Positions 43,751 to 50,846 of a stretch of DNA of 64,000 nt are shown piece after piece (the first letter of the stretch is position 1; each line of letters begins with the position of its first letter). Made by a program: the position numbers and the translations under genes. Source of the DNA: Bradyrhizobium sp. 199 (GTDB taxonomy: Bacteria; Pseudomonadota; Alphaproteobacteria; Rhizobiales; Xanthobacteraceae); NCBI RefSeq assembly GCF_023073355.1, contig NZ_JADPJI010000005.1:1736001-1800000 (forward strand), read 5' to 3'. The notes beneath the pieces are model-generated. The model made no database searches. It saw only the letters and a list, made by a program, of their open reading frames with translations, and was not told the DNA's origin.

Positions 43751-44455
43751 ATGAGACATACTTTGATGGTTTCTGTCGCCGTTGCAGCCTTGTTTGCTGC
43801 GATCGGTGTTGCGATGGCTCAAGGCGCCAACCAGAGCGGAGCAAAGGGCGCGGAGGCTCCCGCCGCCGTTGCGCCGAAGGCTGACACCGCGGCCCCTCAC
43901 GGCTCGCCGGCACAGGCAACGCCGCAGCACGCACAGGGCGCGCCTGACGCAAAGCGCGTCGGGGACGTCAAGGCCGACGGCAAGCCGAAGACCTCGGAAA
44001 CAATGGCCCCGGCGACCACTTCGAAGGACGGGATGAAGCCGACAGCCGACAAGAAGACGACCGGCGAGATGAAGTCGGATGGGACGACAAAGGCGCCCGA
44101 TTCGGCCACCACGTCGAAGGACATCAAGAGCCCGACCGCCGAGAGCAGGCCTTCGGCGCCCGAGGGCAAGACGACCGGCAATGCCGCTACCACGGCAGTC
44201 GCGGCGCCTCCCGCCGAAAAGCGTACCCAGATCACTTCGGCCATCAAGCAGGAAAAGGTCGAGGAAGTCACCAACGTGAACTTCAATTTGTCGATCGGCA
44301 CCGTCGTCCCGGCCAGCGTCCGTTATCACGCGTTGCCGAGCCGCATTGTCGAAATCTATCCGGAGTGGCGCGGATACGAGTTCATCCTGGTGCACGGCAG
44401 GTACGTGATCCTTCGCCCGCACACCCACGAGATCGTCTATATCATCGAGGGCTAA
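43751..44455 (+). CDS. DUF1236 exported protein, paralogue 2
   Basis: Exported protein of 234 residues built like the protein at 12687: a signal peptide (1-23, cleavage near AMAQG), about 130 residues of Lys/Thr/Ser/Ala-rich linker with TTSKDG and TTSKDI repeats, and a DUF1236 C-terminal domain (TNVNFNLSIGTVVPASV, RIVEIYPEWRGYEFILV, YVILRPHTHEIVYIIEG). The last 75 residues are near-identical in pattern to paralogue 1 while the linkers differ. It too has an exact EcfG-type promoter. Function unknown. Its TAA stop is the first triplet of dispersed-repeat copy 3. Confidence 0.88.
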   Translation: MRHTLMVSVAVAALFAAIGVAMAQGANQSGAKGAEAPAAVAPKADTAAPHGSPAQATPQHAQGAPDAKRVGDVKADGKPKTSETMAPATTSKDGMKPTADKKTTGEMKSDGTTKAPDSATTSKDIKSPTAESRPSAPEGKTTGNAATTAVAAPPAEKRTQITSAIKQEKVEEVTNVNFNLSIGTVVPASVRYHALPSRIVEIYPEWRGYEFILVHGRYVILRPHTHEIVYIIEG

Positions 44456-44556
44456 AGCATGATCCGGAAAAGTGCGCAGCGGTTTTCCGAAAAGGTCATG
44501 CTGAAACAAAACCTAAAGCGCGATGGCGATTCGTCCTAATCGCATCCGCGCTTTAG
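44453..44556 (+). repeat. Dispersed double-hairpin repeat, copy 3
   Basis: About 104 bases, same orientation and structure as copy 2 (AAGCATGATC palindrome then AAGCGCGATG palindrome). Its left-end TAA is the stop codon of the DUF1236 gene, so here the opposite end of the element is used compared with the other copies. Confidence 0.9.
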
Positions 44557-44581
44557 GCGCAATCAGATCACGCGCAAACCC

Positions 44582-44608
44582 AAGGGCGGCTTAACAGCCG
44601 CCCTTTTT
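44582..44608 (+). terminator. Rho-independent terminator after DUF1236 gene
   Basis: A 10-bp stem (AAGGGCGGCT/AGCCGCCCTT) with a four-base loop is followed by three further T residues. Confidence 0.85.
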
Positions 44609-44657
44609 GCCGTTCAGCCCGGTTCGGTTTGCATGAACACCAGGGCCGAAACGCGCA

Positions 44658-44683
44658 AAGGCCGCGGATTTCGCCGCGGCCTT
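44658..44683 (-). terminator. Hairpin terminator for minus-strand gene at 44706
   Basis: A perfect 10-bp stem (AAGGCCGCGG/CCGCGGCCTT) with a six-base loop lies 23 bases past the stop of the minus-strand gene. Confidence 0.75.
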
Positions 44684-44705
44684 CAGTAAGTTGTGGTTGT
44701 TAAGC

Positions 44706-45011
44706 TCAGTAGCGGCTGCCGCCGATGCCCACGCTCACGCCGGGAGCGCTGAAGCCGATTCCGCCGCGGTCCTCGTAGCCACGGCGCTCAATGTAGCGCT
44801 CGCGAGGAGCGTACCCATAGGACTCGCGAACGATGACCCGTCGCTGGCCGCGTTCACGCCAGCAGCGGCCGTTTTCGTTGCAGACCATGCGAACGTTCTG
44901 AATGTCGCTATCCGAGCCTATGGATTGATCAACAACGAGAGGCGCTGCCGAAGCGGCAGTCGCAAGGAGCGCGCTTGTAGCCACCGCGAAAGCGATTGCA
45001 ATTTTGTTCAT
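44706..45011 (-). CDS. Small exported protein under stress promoter
   Basis: Protein of 101 residues with a signal peptide (1-22, ...TAASAAP). The mature chain has two cysteines (VCNENGRCWRERGQRR), an Arg/Tyr-rich middle (YGYAPRERYIERRGYEDRGG) and a Gly-rich end. No domain is recognised. It has an exact EcfG-type promoter 33 bases upstream and its own terminator, so it is a single-gene unit. GGAG lies upstream of the ATG. Confidence 0.78.
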   Translation of the reverse strand: MNKIAIAFAVATSALLATAASAAPLVVDQSIGSDSDIQNVRMVCNENGRCWRERGQRRVIVRESYGYAPRERYIERRGYEDRGGIGFSAPGVSVGIGGSRY

Positions 45012-45043
45012 GATGTTCTCCGGAGGGAATGTGTCGTGGATGC

Positions 45044-45068
45044 AACGGGCCAGCCACAGCTTAGTTCC
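45044..45068 (-). promoter_or_regulatory. EcfG-type promoter, GGAAC-N16-CGTT (minus strand)
   Basis: On the minus strand GGAAC spans 45068-45064 and CGTT 45047-45044, 16 bases apart, pointing to the 101-residue exported protein. Confidence 0.75.
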
Positions 45069-45131
45069 CTCCCCCGGAAAACAACGACGCAGCCGATCTC
45101 ACCAGCAGATGCTCGACCACCGGCCAGTCCT

Positions 45132-45602
45132 TCACGCCTCACCCAAACCGAGAATGAAGGTCTCAAGATCGGGCGCGAGTTCGTTTGTATTCGGGAAGTC
45201 GGCGAACATCTCGCCACCGTCCGGTGGCTCGCGCTCGTGGTCCCAGTAGAACACCTTGCCATAGCTGTCCTGCTCCAGACTGAGCAGGAACAGGTCACCG
45301 CCTGGATCAGGCGCGAAGGGGCAGCTCAGCCGCGGGATTCGATTCATGCTCCGATACACATCGTAATTGTCGATGACGCCGTAGCTATCGGTCGGATGGG
45401 TTGTGAACAGCACGTCCAGAACGGTGCGGTCGTTGCGCCAGGGCAACTCGACGCCGCAAGGTTCGAAGCCGCCGCCATCGGACTGCGCAAGCAGCGCCTT
45501 GTAGGGTGCGGGCAGCGGCGCACAGATATGTTGTTCGAGCGCGCGAATCGCATCGAAGGACGCCGGCGGGCGTCGGTCGTCCATGAGATCCAGATAGTTC
45601 AT
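45132..45602 (-). CDS. SMI1/KNR4 family protein
   Basis: SUKH-superfamily protein of 156 residues: IRALEQHICAPLPAPYKALLAQSDGGGFEPCG is the family's N-terminal block, followed by VIDNYDVYR, FLLSLEQDSYGKVFYWDHE and the C-terminal ADFPNTNELAPDLETFILGL. SUKH proteins often serve as immunity proteins against contact-dependent toxins; no toxin gene lies beside it here, so it may be an orphan immunity gene or have a housekeeping role. Transcribed toward the stress-promoter region; no own promoter identified. Confidence 0.85.
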   Translation of the reverse strand: MNYLDLMDDRRPPASFDAIRALEQHICAPLPAPYKALLAQSDGGGFEPCGVELPWRNDRTVLDVLFTTHPTDSYGVIDNYDVYRSMNRIPRLSCPFAPDPGGDLFLLSLEQDSYGKVFYWDHEREPPDGGEMFADFPNTNELAPDLETFILGLGEA

Positions 45603-45649
45603 GTGGGACCGCGGCGTCTCTCGATAGGCCGTTGAGTAGACTTACCTTC

Positions 45650-45715
45650 CGCGAGGGCTATTGGTGGGTTTCGCTCCGCCTACCCACCCTGCCACGCACC
45701 CATCATTCCGCGTGG
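45650..45715. repeat. GGTGGGTTTCGC-type repeat, copy 3
   Basis: GGTGGGTTTCGCTCCGCCTACCCACC forms a dyad, followed by ACCCATCATTCCGCG, which is shared with 40634-40648. It fills the gap between the SMI1/KNR4 gene and the next small gene. Confidence 0.6.
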
Positions 45716-45719
45716 ATGC

Positions 45720-46001
45720 CTACCACCAATACGGCCAGCGCCAGCCCTCGTAGCGCACATAGGACGGCACCAGCGGCGGGCCGTAGGGATCGACCTTGTC
45801 GTCCTCGGGGCGATAGCGATAGCGCGGAACGACGTTGTAATCCCACGGCGTCGGCCTCAGCACGGGCGCGGTGACGATGAGCCGCTCTTGCGGTGCGCGA
45901 ACGACAACGGCTTTCCGCGTCCGGGCTTCAGCGCCTGATGTTGCAAGGCTGCACAGCACCAGGGCGGTTCCGAGCGCACAGGCGGCGGTCTTTTTTGTCA
46001 T
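45720..46001 (-). CDS. Small exported hypothetical protein
   Basis: Protein of 93 residues from MTKKTAA (98 if the ATG at 46016 is used). Signal peptide 1-27 (LGTALVLCSLATSGAEA). The mature part is rich in Pro, Tyr and Arg: VVPRYRYRPEDDKVDPYGPPLVPSYVRYEGWRWPYWW with a Trp-rich C-terminus. No named domain; similar small envelope proteins are common in Bradyrhizobium. Confidence 0.7.
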   Translation of the reverse strand: MTKKTAACALGTALVLCSLATSGAEARTRKAVVVRAPQERLIVTAPVLRPTPWDYNVVPRYRYRPEDDKVDPYGPPLVPSYVRYEGWRWPYWW

Positions 46002-46084
46002 GCGTTGGGTCTCCATTCGCTACGAAGAGTGCAAAAGGACGGGCGGCAAGGCAAGCAAATTTCGCGCGAACTTTTTTCTGCGGC

Positions 46085-46213
46085 CATCCTTCGAGACGCC
46101 CGCTTTGAGCGGGCTCCTCAGGATTAGGGCTGAGTGCGCGGCAACAGCTTCGGCAGGCGCCATTGCCGCTTAGCCTCATCCTGAGGAGGCGCGTCAGCGC
46201 CGTCTCGAAGGAC
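46085..46213. repeat. CATCCTTCGAGACG-type large intergenic palindrome
   Basis: An imperfect palindrome about 130 bases long: outer arms CATCCTTCGAGACG/CGTCTCGAAGGACG, inner arms GCTCCTCAGGAT/ATCCTGAGGAGG. The rest of 46017-46343 (327 bases) holds no gene that I can support. The motif is a well-known type of interspersed sequence in Bradyrhizobium and Rhodopseudomonas. Confidence 0.75.
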
Positions 46214-46343
46214 GAGGCGCTCGCTCCGGCGCTTTAACGGTCGTGGCCCGGATGGCCCTACGCCGCGTCGATATCTTCAGGCACATCGCCATGGTAAAGA
46301 AATTGCTGCCCGCTTCGCCTCATCGCGCGGCGCAGATCGCACG

Positions 46344-46670
46344 TCACCCGCCGGCTTCGCCGTCCAACAATTCCAGAACCCGCGCCACCTGGCCGCGGTC
46401 CGCAACCAGCACATATTCCTGCCGCGCCAGACTGGCGCCGCTCGCGACGACGATCGCTTTCTTCGGGCAGAGGCCGAAGCATGCGGTCACGATCAGCTTT
46501 GCCGGCTTGTTGCCGTCGCGCTTGCTCGCCTTCAGTTCGGATTTCAGCGCACGCCTAACCTCGCGGCCCTCATCGCTGCGCTTGAGGCACTTCCGGCACA
46601 CCAGAACCGGGGCCGCGCGGCGCGGGCGCACGAGCATCGGGCTTGCGGATTTCGGGGACTTTTCTTGCAT
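46344..46670 (-). CDS. Thioredoxin-like [2Fe-2S] ferredoxin domain protein
   Basis: Protein of 108 residues with the thioredoxin-like 2Fe-2S fold: C25-x-x-C28 in VLVCRKCLKR and C64-x3-C68 in VTACFGLCPKKAI are the four cluster ligands. Such proteins act as small electron carriers or in (2Fe-2S) transfer, and are common in rhizobia as stand-alone genes. N-terminal 18 residues are basic and disordered. Confidence 0.85.
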   Translation of the reverse strand: MQEKSPKSASPMLVRPRRAAPVLVCRKCLKRSDEGREVRRALKSELKASKRDGNKPAKLIVTACFGLCPKKAIVVASGASLARQEYVLVADRGQVARVLELLDGEAGG

Positions 46671-46763
46671 GGAGAACCTGTATGAGACATCAGCTCATAT
46701 AGGGATGGAACCGCGCATCCGCCGCAGCGAGACGATGCAAATTGGTCAAAGCGCTAGCGCGCC

Positions 46764-47399
46764 CTACTCGCGCGCCCGACGCAAAGCCTCCTGCAGCTTG
46801 ATCCGCTGCTTGTCCCAGCGGTCCTGTTCCGCTTCGGCCCGCTGGTCCAGCGCGGCACGGGCGGCCTCGATTTCCTCGGTTCGCGCCTCGTGCTCCTGCT
46901 TTGCCTTGTTCAGCGCCGCCTCGGCCGCGGCCGCCGCCTTGTCGCGGCGTGCGCGCGCCTTGGCACGGGTGGCCTCCTCCTTGCGGCGCTCGGCCTCGCG
47001 CCGCCGCTCCTCCTTCTCGAACGCGGCGGCAGCCTTGCGCGCCGCCTGTTCGTCGACCTTGCGGGGCGGTTTCTTTGCAGACTTGGCCGGACGCTGCTTC
47101 GACGTCGTCCTGCTTTTGGGCTTACGTTTCGGCTTGGCGTCGTCCTCGGCAAGATCGGTGGGCAGCTCGGCGCTTTCGGTGAACGGGCCGTTGGATCCGA
47201 CCGGACGCCTGAGCACGACACCCGGCTTCGCCATGGTCGCCGCGACGATGTCAGGATCGTCAGTCTCCGTTGCGGCGCCCTGATGGAACAGGTTGGAGCT
47301 GGCGCCCCAGGCCTGAAGCGCCGCCTTCATCGAGGGCGCGGCGATCGCCTGGTCGTAGAAGCCGAGCGAGGTCTGGTAAGTCTTCAGTTTCTTTGGCAT
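46764..47399 (-). CDS. TolA-like coiled-coil protein
   Basis: Protein of 211 residues. The N-terminal 50 residues form a small conserved domain (KLKTYQTSLGFYDQAIAAPSMKAALQAWG...NLFHQG) that I know from alphaproteobacterial proteins annotated as cell-envelope biogenesis or TolA-like. Residues 80-211 are Lys/Arg/Ala/Glu-rich coiled coil. No signal peptide or membrane segment, so a true TolA role is unlikely; the coiled coil drives the automatic name. Next to a VOC-family gene on the same strand, 30 bases away. Confidence 0.7.
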   Translation of the reverse strand: MPKKLKTYQTSLGFYDQAIAAPSMKAALQAWGASSNLFHQGAATETDDPDIVAATMAKPGVVLRRPVGSNGPFTESAELPTDLAEDDAKPKRKPKSRTTSKQRPAKSAKKPPRKVDEQAARKAAAAFEKEERRREAERRKEEATRAKARARRDKAAAAAEAALNKAKQEHEARTEEIEAARAALDQRAEAEQDRWDKQRIKLQEALRRARE

Positions 47400-47429
47400 G
47401 TCGCCCCGTTAGCGAGCGTAGATCACGAA

Positions 47430-47834
47430 CTACGAACGTCCCACCAACGCGTCATACCCCTGCTCGCTGAACGCCAGCAAACAAAACCCGTGCCCGAACG
47501 GATCGGCCAGCATCGCGATCCGGCCGTAGGGCGCATCGCTCGCCGGCACCTCCAGGATCGCGCCGGCGCGCAACGCGCGTTCGACGGCGGCATCGACATC
47601 GTCGACGACGACGTCGATATGCATGGGCGTCCAGTGCCGCTCGTAACGGCGGCGGTCGGCGCCGGCACCTAACGTGCCGGCCTTCTTGGTCAAGAGATAG
47701 ACCGGCGCGGGCCAGCCGAGCAGCTCGACGAAGTCTGTGCCGAAGCGGCGGCTGACCGTGAGGCCGAAGGCTTCGGTGTAGAACGTCGTGGCCTGCGCGA
47801 CATCGGGGACGTCGATGTTGAGAAGAAAGGTCAT
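47430..47834 (-). CDS. VOC superfamily (glyoxalase/bleomycin resistance-like) protein
   Basis: Vicinal-oxygen-chelate fold protein of 134 residues with two beta-alpha-beta-beta-beta modules: FLLNIDVPDVAQATTFYTEAFGL and HWTPMHIDVVVDDVDAAVERAL (metal-ligand His), ending with GYDALVG. Could be a lyase, dioxygenase or antibiotic-binding protein; substrate unknown. The final DPFGHGFCLLAF block is the second half's signature. Confidence 0.85.
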   Translation of the reverse strand: MTFLLNIDVPDVAQATTFYTEAFGLTVSRRFGTDFVELLGWPAPVYLLTKKAGTLGAGADRRRYERHWTPMHIDVVVDDVDAAVERALRAGAILEVPASDAPYGRIAMLADPFGHGFCLLAFSEQGYDALVGRS

Positions 47835-47865
47835 GAAGCACTCGCTGCGAGGTTTGTGCGGCGAA

Positions 47866-47948
47866 CCTAGCCCGGATGGAGCGCAAACAAAATCCGGGAT
47901 GATGCCGCACGCTCGGCGGGCGGATTTCGCTGACGCTTCATCCTACGC
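47866..47948. repeat. AGCCCGGATGGAGCG-type repeat
   Basis: AGCCCGGATGGAGCGC is followed by AATCCGGGA and then GGCGGATTTCGCTGACGCTTCATCCTACG, an interspersed sequence style of Bradyrhizobium. A shorter relative (AGCCCGGATGGAGGGGGCGCTCCATCCGGCTTACG) is at 53012-53046. Confidence 0.6.
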
Positions 47949-48310
47949 AGGGCTCTCCTCGTCACCTACCATCGCCAGCAAGACATCATGCCACCGTTTT
48001 GCCCGACGGGTCAAATCTTGTTCGGCGTTACCGAAATTGCGGAGCGTTATCAAGATGTGCCTACTGTGCATGGGGTTGTTTTCGAGATTCGATGAAGAGG
48101 CACACTGCTTCGGTGATATCGCACCGGCAGGGGATGGCGGCGCGATGCGTCGGCAGCTTTCCCTTGCGACGGACACACAACATCGCCTTGCAAGATCGAC
48201 GGCATCGGCGCGATGAACTTGAAGTCGGAGTTCGTGAGAAAGGCGTAGCGGCAAGACAGCCCGCGCGTCGCGCCATTGCGGGTTGCGGGTTCCTGCGCGG
48301 GAACAAACAA
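47943..48310 (-). pseudogene. Possible frameshifted gene remnant
   Basis: Three overlapping minus-strand frames each contain a patch of protein-like sequence that would join end to end: SCRYAFLTNSDFKFIAPMPS (about 48190-48250), then KLPTHRAAIPCRCDITEAVC (about 48090-48150), then RHILITLRNFGNAEQDLTRR and KRWHDVLLAMVGDEESPA ending at 47943. Two single-base shifts would be needed. No family recognised; low confidence. Confidence 0.3.
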
Positions 48311-48447
48311 TGTTCTTATCGCTGTCGCAAATCTGTGTAAGCTGACGGATGCCGGGCAGGCGTTTCTAGCGCGTATCTATTTTTTCAACCCGGGGCTGGC
48401 TTGTTGGTTCACCTGTTCGATTGCATCACAGGCTTTCAGACTTCAGC
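48311..48447. other. Intergenic region
   Basis: I see no gene here; it is somewhat AT-rich in parts (CTATTTTTTCAACCC near 48378) and may hold a promoter, direction unknown. Confidence 0.3.
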
Positions 48448-48470
48448 GGCCGCCCTCCTCGGGCGGCCTT
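48448..48470 (-). terminator. Hairpin terminator GGCCGCCC/GGGCGGCC
   Basis: A perfect 8-bp stem with a five-base loop lies 30 bases past the stop codon of the minus-strand EamA gene; T-rich tail is weak on that strand. Confidence 0.55.
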
Positions 48471-48501
48471 CCTGTTTGACGCGCGCAGAATCCGCAGCGA
48501 T

Positions 48502-49422
48502 CTAGCGCTGCCGCTGCGCCAGATAAAATCCGCACAGCACCGTCACGAGCCCCGCGCCCTGCAATAGCGTTGGCGCCTCGCCGAGCAGCAGCCAGCCAGT
48601 GAGCAGCGTCAGCGCCGGCACGCAGGCCGGAAACACCGCGGCGCGGGCAACGCCGAGGCGCTGGACAGAGACGGCGTAGAGATAAAGCGCGGCGGGACCG
48701 GCGAGCACGCCCTGCGCCAGCGCCTGGATGGCGTTCTCGGTGATGCCGATCGCCGCAACATGGGCAAGGCCGACGGTCGCGATGTAGACCGGCAGCAGCA
48801 GCAGCGACAGCACGCTGATGACGAGCGCGGCCGACACGGGCGAGACGCGCCAGTGCCGCAGCGCTGCGCCGAAGCCGGCGAACATCAATCCCGTCAGCAC
48901 GAAGATCAGATCGCCCAGCACGCCGTCGGCACCGATATGGCCGATCGATTCCGCGCCGATCACGCCGAGGCCACCGACGATGACGATCGCGCCGGCAAGG
49001 CGCGAGGCGGAGACATGTTCCTTCAGCACCAGTGCTGCGAGCAGCAGGCCGCCGAGCGTCGCGCAGGAGGGCTGGATCACGCTGCCATGGCCGAGCGGCA
49101 CGAACAGGAAGCCGGTGTAGGAGATCAGCGACATCACGGGGCCGCCGAGCACCATCAGCACGAGGCCCCTGCTCCAGCCGATGCCGCAGAGATCGCCAAT
49201 GCCGGCGCGCAGCACCAGCGGCAGGAACGCGATGCCCGACCAGACATAGCGATGCACCAGCAGATCGACCGGCGTGAAGCCGACCTTGAGCCCGTGCCGC
49301 GTGCCGGCAAAGCCGAGCGCCCAGAACAGCGCCGCGGCAAGGCCGCAGACCACGCCGAGCAGTGCCGGCGCTGCATCGTTGTTTTGAGAAAGAGCGTCAG
49401 CGCCGCTCGTCCGCTGATCCAT
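48502..49422 (-). CDS. EamA/DMT-family transporter
   Basis: Ten-helix inner-membrane transporter, 306 residues, with two EamA repeats: GVVCGLAAALFWALGFAGTRHGL starts the first, GDLIFVLTGLMFAGFGAALRHW the second. The GHGSVIQPSCATLGGLLLAALVLKEHVSASRLAGAIVIVGGLGVIG and GEAPTLLQGAGLVTVL blocks are characteristic. Probably a metabolite exporter; substrate unknown. Not closely related to the EamA protein at 30308 by eye. Confidence 0.85.
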   Translation of the reverse strand: MDQRTSGADALSQNNDAAPALLGVVCGLAAALFWALGFAGTRHGLKVGFTPVDLLVHRYVWSGIAFLPLVLRAGIGDLCGIGWSRGLVLMVLGGPVMSLISYTGFLFVPLGHGSVIQPSCATLGGLLLAALVLKEHVSASRLAGAIVIVGGLGVIGAESIGHIGADGVLGDLIFVLTGLMFAGFGAALRHWRVSPVSAALVISVLSLLLLPVYIATVGLAHVAAIGITENAIQALAQGVLAGPAALYLYAVSVQRLGVARAAVFPACVPALTLLTGWLLLGEAPTLLQGAGLVTVLCGFYLAQRQR

Positions 49423-49490
49423 CGATCAGGCTTAGGCCAGCGCGCCGATCGGCTCAACCCACGGCGCTGCAGGGCTGGCACGCGGAGGGC

Positions 49491-49637
49491 CTAGAAAAAT
49501 CCCGGGCTGAGATCGAGGCCGTATGTCAGGCAGAGCACGAACACGAACAGCCCGGCGGCGGCGAACAGGGCGGTGTGCTTGAGAATGAACGCACGCGGCG
49601 AAGCGGTGGCAACAACGGCTTTCTGCGCAACGGGCAT
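49491..49637 (-). CDS. Small single-pass membrane protein
   Basis: Protein of 48 residues: MPVAQKAVVATASPRAFILK, then a hydrophobic helix TALFAAAGLFVFVLCLTYGL, then DLSPGFF. The ATG at 49637 follows GGAGACCGTC, a good RBS; a longer frame opens upstream (49649). No known domain. Short membrane proteins like this often tune larger membrane complexes. Confidence 0.6.
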   Translation of the reverse strand: MPVAQKAVVATASPRAFILKHTALFAAAGLFVFVLCLTYGLDLSPGFF

Positions 49638-49946
49638 GACGGTCTCCATTATGATTTCAAAAATTGGCCGCCGGGAATGCGGCCGTCGCATCAAGCAACG
49701 CGATTGTGCAAAGCAACTGTTAAATGGATCACGCCCGTTATGAACGGGGATACATAACCGGCACATTCACGCGAACTTGTTCGCGGCCGGATTCTCAATC
49801 AGCGCATCGGTGTCAATTCATCGTGCCGAGACATCGCACGCCGCGCGCCGGCGCGAAATACACAGGCAGTGTCGATGTCGAAAAGTCTGATGCGGCAGCG
49901 GGTCCCGCCTCTAGGCGGAACCCACCTGCCGTCACGCGATCTCAGA
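49638..49946. other. Intergenic region with one hairpin
   Basis: No gene seen. A stem GGGT(C)CCGCCT/AGGCGG(A)ACCC lies at 49900-49922 just past the stop of the next minus-strand gene and could terminate it. Confidence 0.4.
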
Positions 49947-50201
49947 TCAGCGGGCAGCGCTGGTCGTGACGTCGGCCGTCTTCACCTTGCGCGAGCTGAG
50001 CACCTTCGCCTGGTGGACCGAGGCAACGCTGGTCGGCGCAGCAATCTGCTGCTCGACATGCGCGGCACCGAGCACGCGAACCTGTAGGGGCGAGACCGGA
50101 AATCCGTTGGCCTCGTAAGTCGGCAGCTCGGCGGCGAAAGCCGCGGTGCTGCCCGCGATCGTCAGGATGGCGGCGGCGATCGACAGAGTCTTCTTGTTCA
50201 T
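49947..50201 (-). CDS. Small exported protein
   Basis: Protein of 84 residues with a clear signal peptide (MNKKTLSIAAAILTIAGSTAAFA, cleavage before AELPTYE). The mature part reads LPTYEANGFPVSPLQVRVLGAAHVEQQI and then a Lys/Ser-rich tail. This layout (LPTYE.NGFP.(T/S)P.Q...LG) is common in small Bradyrhizobium exported proteins of unknown function. AGGAG precedes the ATG. A 9-bp perfect palindrome lies 50 bases upstream. Confidence 0.78.
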   Translation of the reverse strand: MNKKTLSIAAAILTIAGSTAAFAAELPTYEANGFPVSPLQVRVLGAAHVEQQIAAPTSVASVHQAKVLSSRKVKTADVTTSAAR

Positions 50202-50250
50202 TGGTAATGCTCCTGAGGGGAAGTGTCGGAGCATATTTAGGCCCGTTTTG

Positions 50251-50281
50251 TTGCGATGCGACATCCTTTGTTGCATCGCAA
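50251..50281. promoter_or_regulatory. Palindrome TTGCGATGC-N13-GCATCGCAA
   Basis: A perfect 9-bp inverted repeat separated by 13 bases lies 50-80 bases upstream of the exported-protein gene at 49947. It could be a regulator binding site or an RNA hairpin in the leader. Confidence 0.5.
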
Positions 50282-50372
50282 TATAGCGTGCGACGCATGG
50301 CGATATGTTTAACGCGTACAGGGAGTTGCCCGAATCACGGTCGGCCGCGACATGACGGTTTTATGGACGTGC

Positions 50373-50576
50373 TCAGCCACCGAGCACATTGCCCCAGCCA
50401 TCGAACAGATAGTCCTTCCAGGCTACGGTTCCATCGTCGCTCCTGCGGCTGGCCTGCCGGTAATCGTCGGCCTGCTCAGCGGTCCAGGTGATGATCGTGT
50501 CCGTAAGGCGATCGTGCAGGATGGCGGGCTCGGTGGGGTCGAAGGCGTCCATGGAACGAAGCGAGGAATGCGTCAT
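50373..50576 (-). CDS. Small hypothetical protein
   Basis: Protein of 67 residues: an N-terminal MDAFDPTEPAILHDRLTDTI, a middle AEQADDYRQASRRSDDGTV and an end WKDYLFDGWGNVLGG. No recognised domain and no good RBS; coding is supported only by composition and a conserved-looking aromatic end. MDAF at 50552 is an alternative start. Confidence 0.5.
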   Translation of the reverse strand: MTHSSLRSMDAFDPTEPAILHDRLTDTIITWTAEQADDYRQASRRSDDGTVAWKDYLFDGWGNVLGG

Positions 50577-50846
50577 GGGCGACCAAACGCGTCAGCCGCA
50601 ACAAAGTTGCGCGTAACGGGTAGCGAAGTTTCCCCTCGGGAACCGCAATGGAACTCGCGTTGCACCTCAGCAACACCCGCTCGAAAAGCCGGTTTTCGCC
50701 AACTTGCGCTATTGCGCCGCCACACCATCCTCCGAACAATCAAGGCGCTGCGTGCCTTTCCGTGCAAGACTGTTTTCGTCAGACTGTTTGCATCATGACT
50801 GTCCGGACAAGACGGGTTCGGGCAGAACCGTTTGGAGGCAGGGATC
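50577..50846. other. Intergenic region upstream of M15-like gene
   Basis: No gene recognised. GGAAC occurs twice (about 50640, 50650) but the nearest CGTT is only 14 bases from the first, so it was not called an EcfG promoter. Confidence 0.35.

Noticed and set aside
46764-47399. True TolA of the Tol-Pal system
   Set aside because: No membrane anchor and no C-terminal TolA domain, and tolQRB/pal genes are not adjacent; resemblance is only coiled-coil composition.
50640-50665. GGAAC followed by CGTT upstream of the M15-like gene
   Set aside because: The spacing is 14 bases, outside the 16-17 range.
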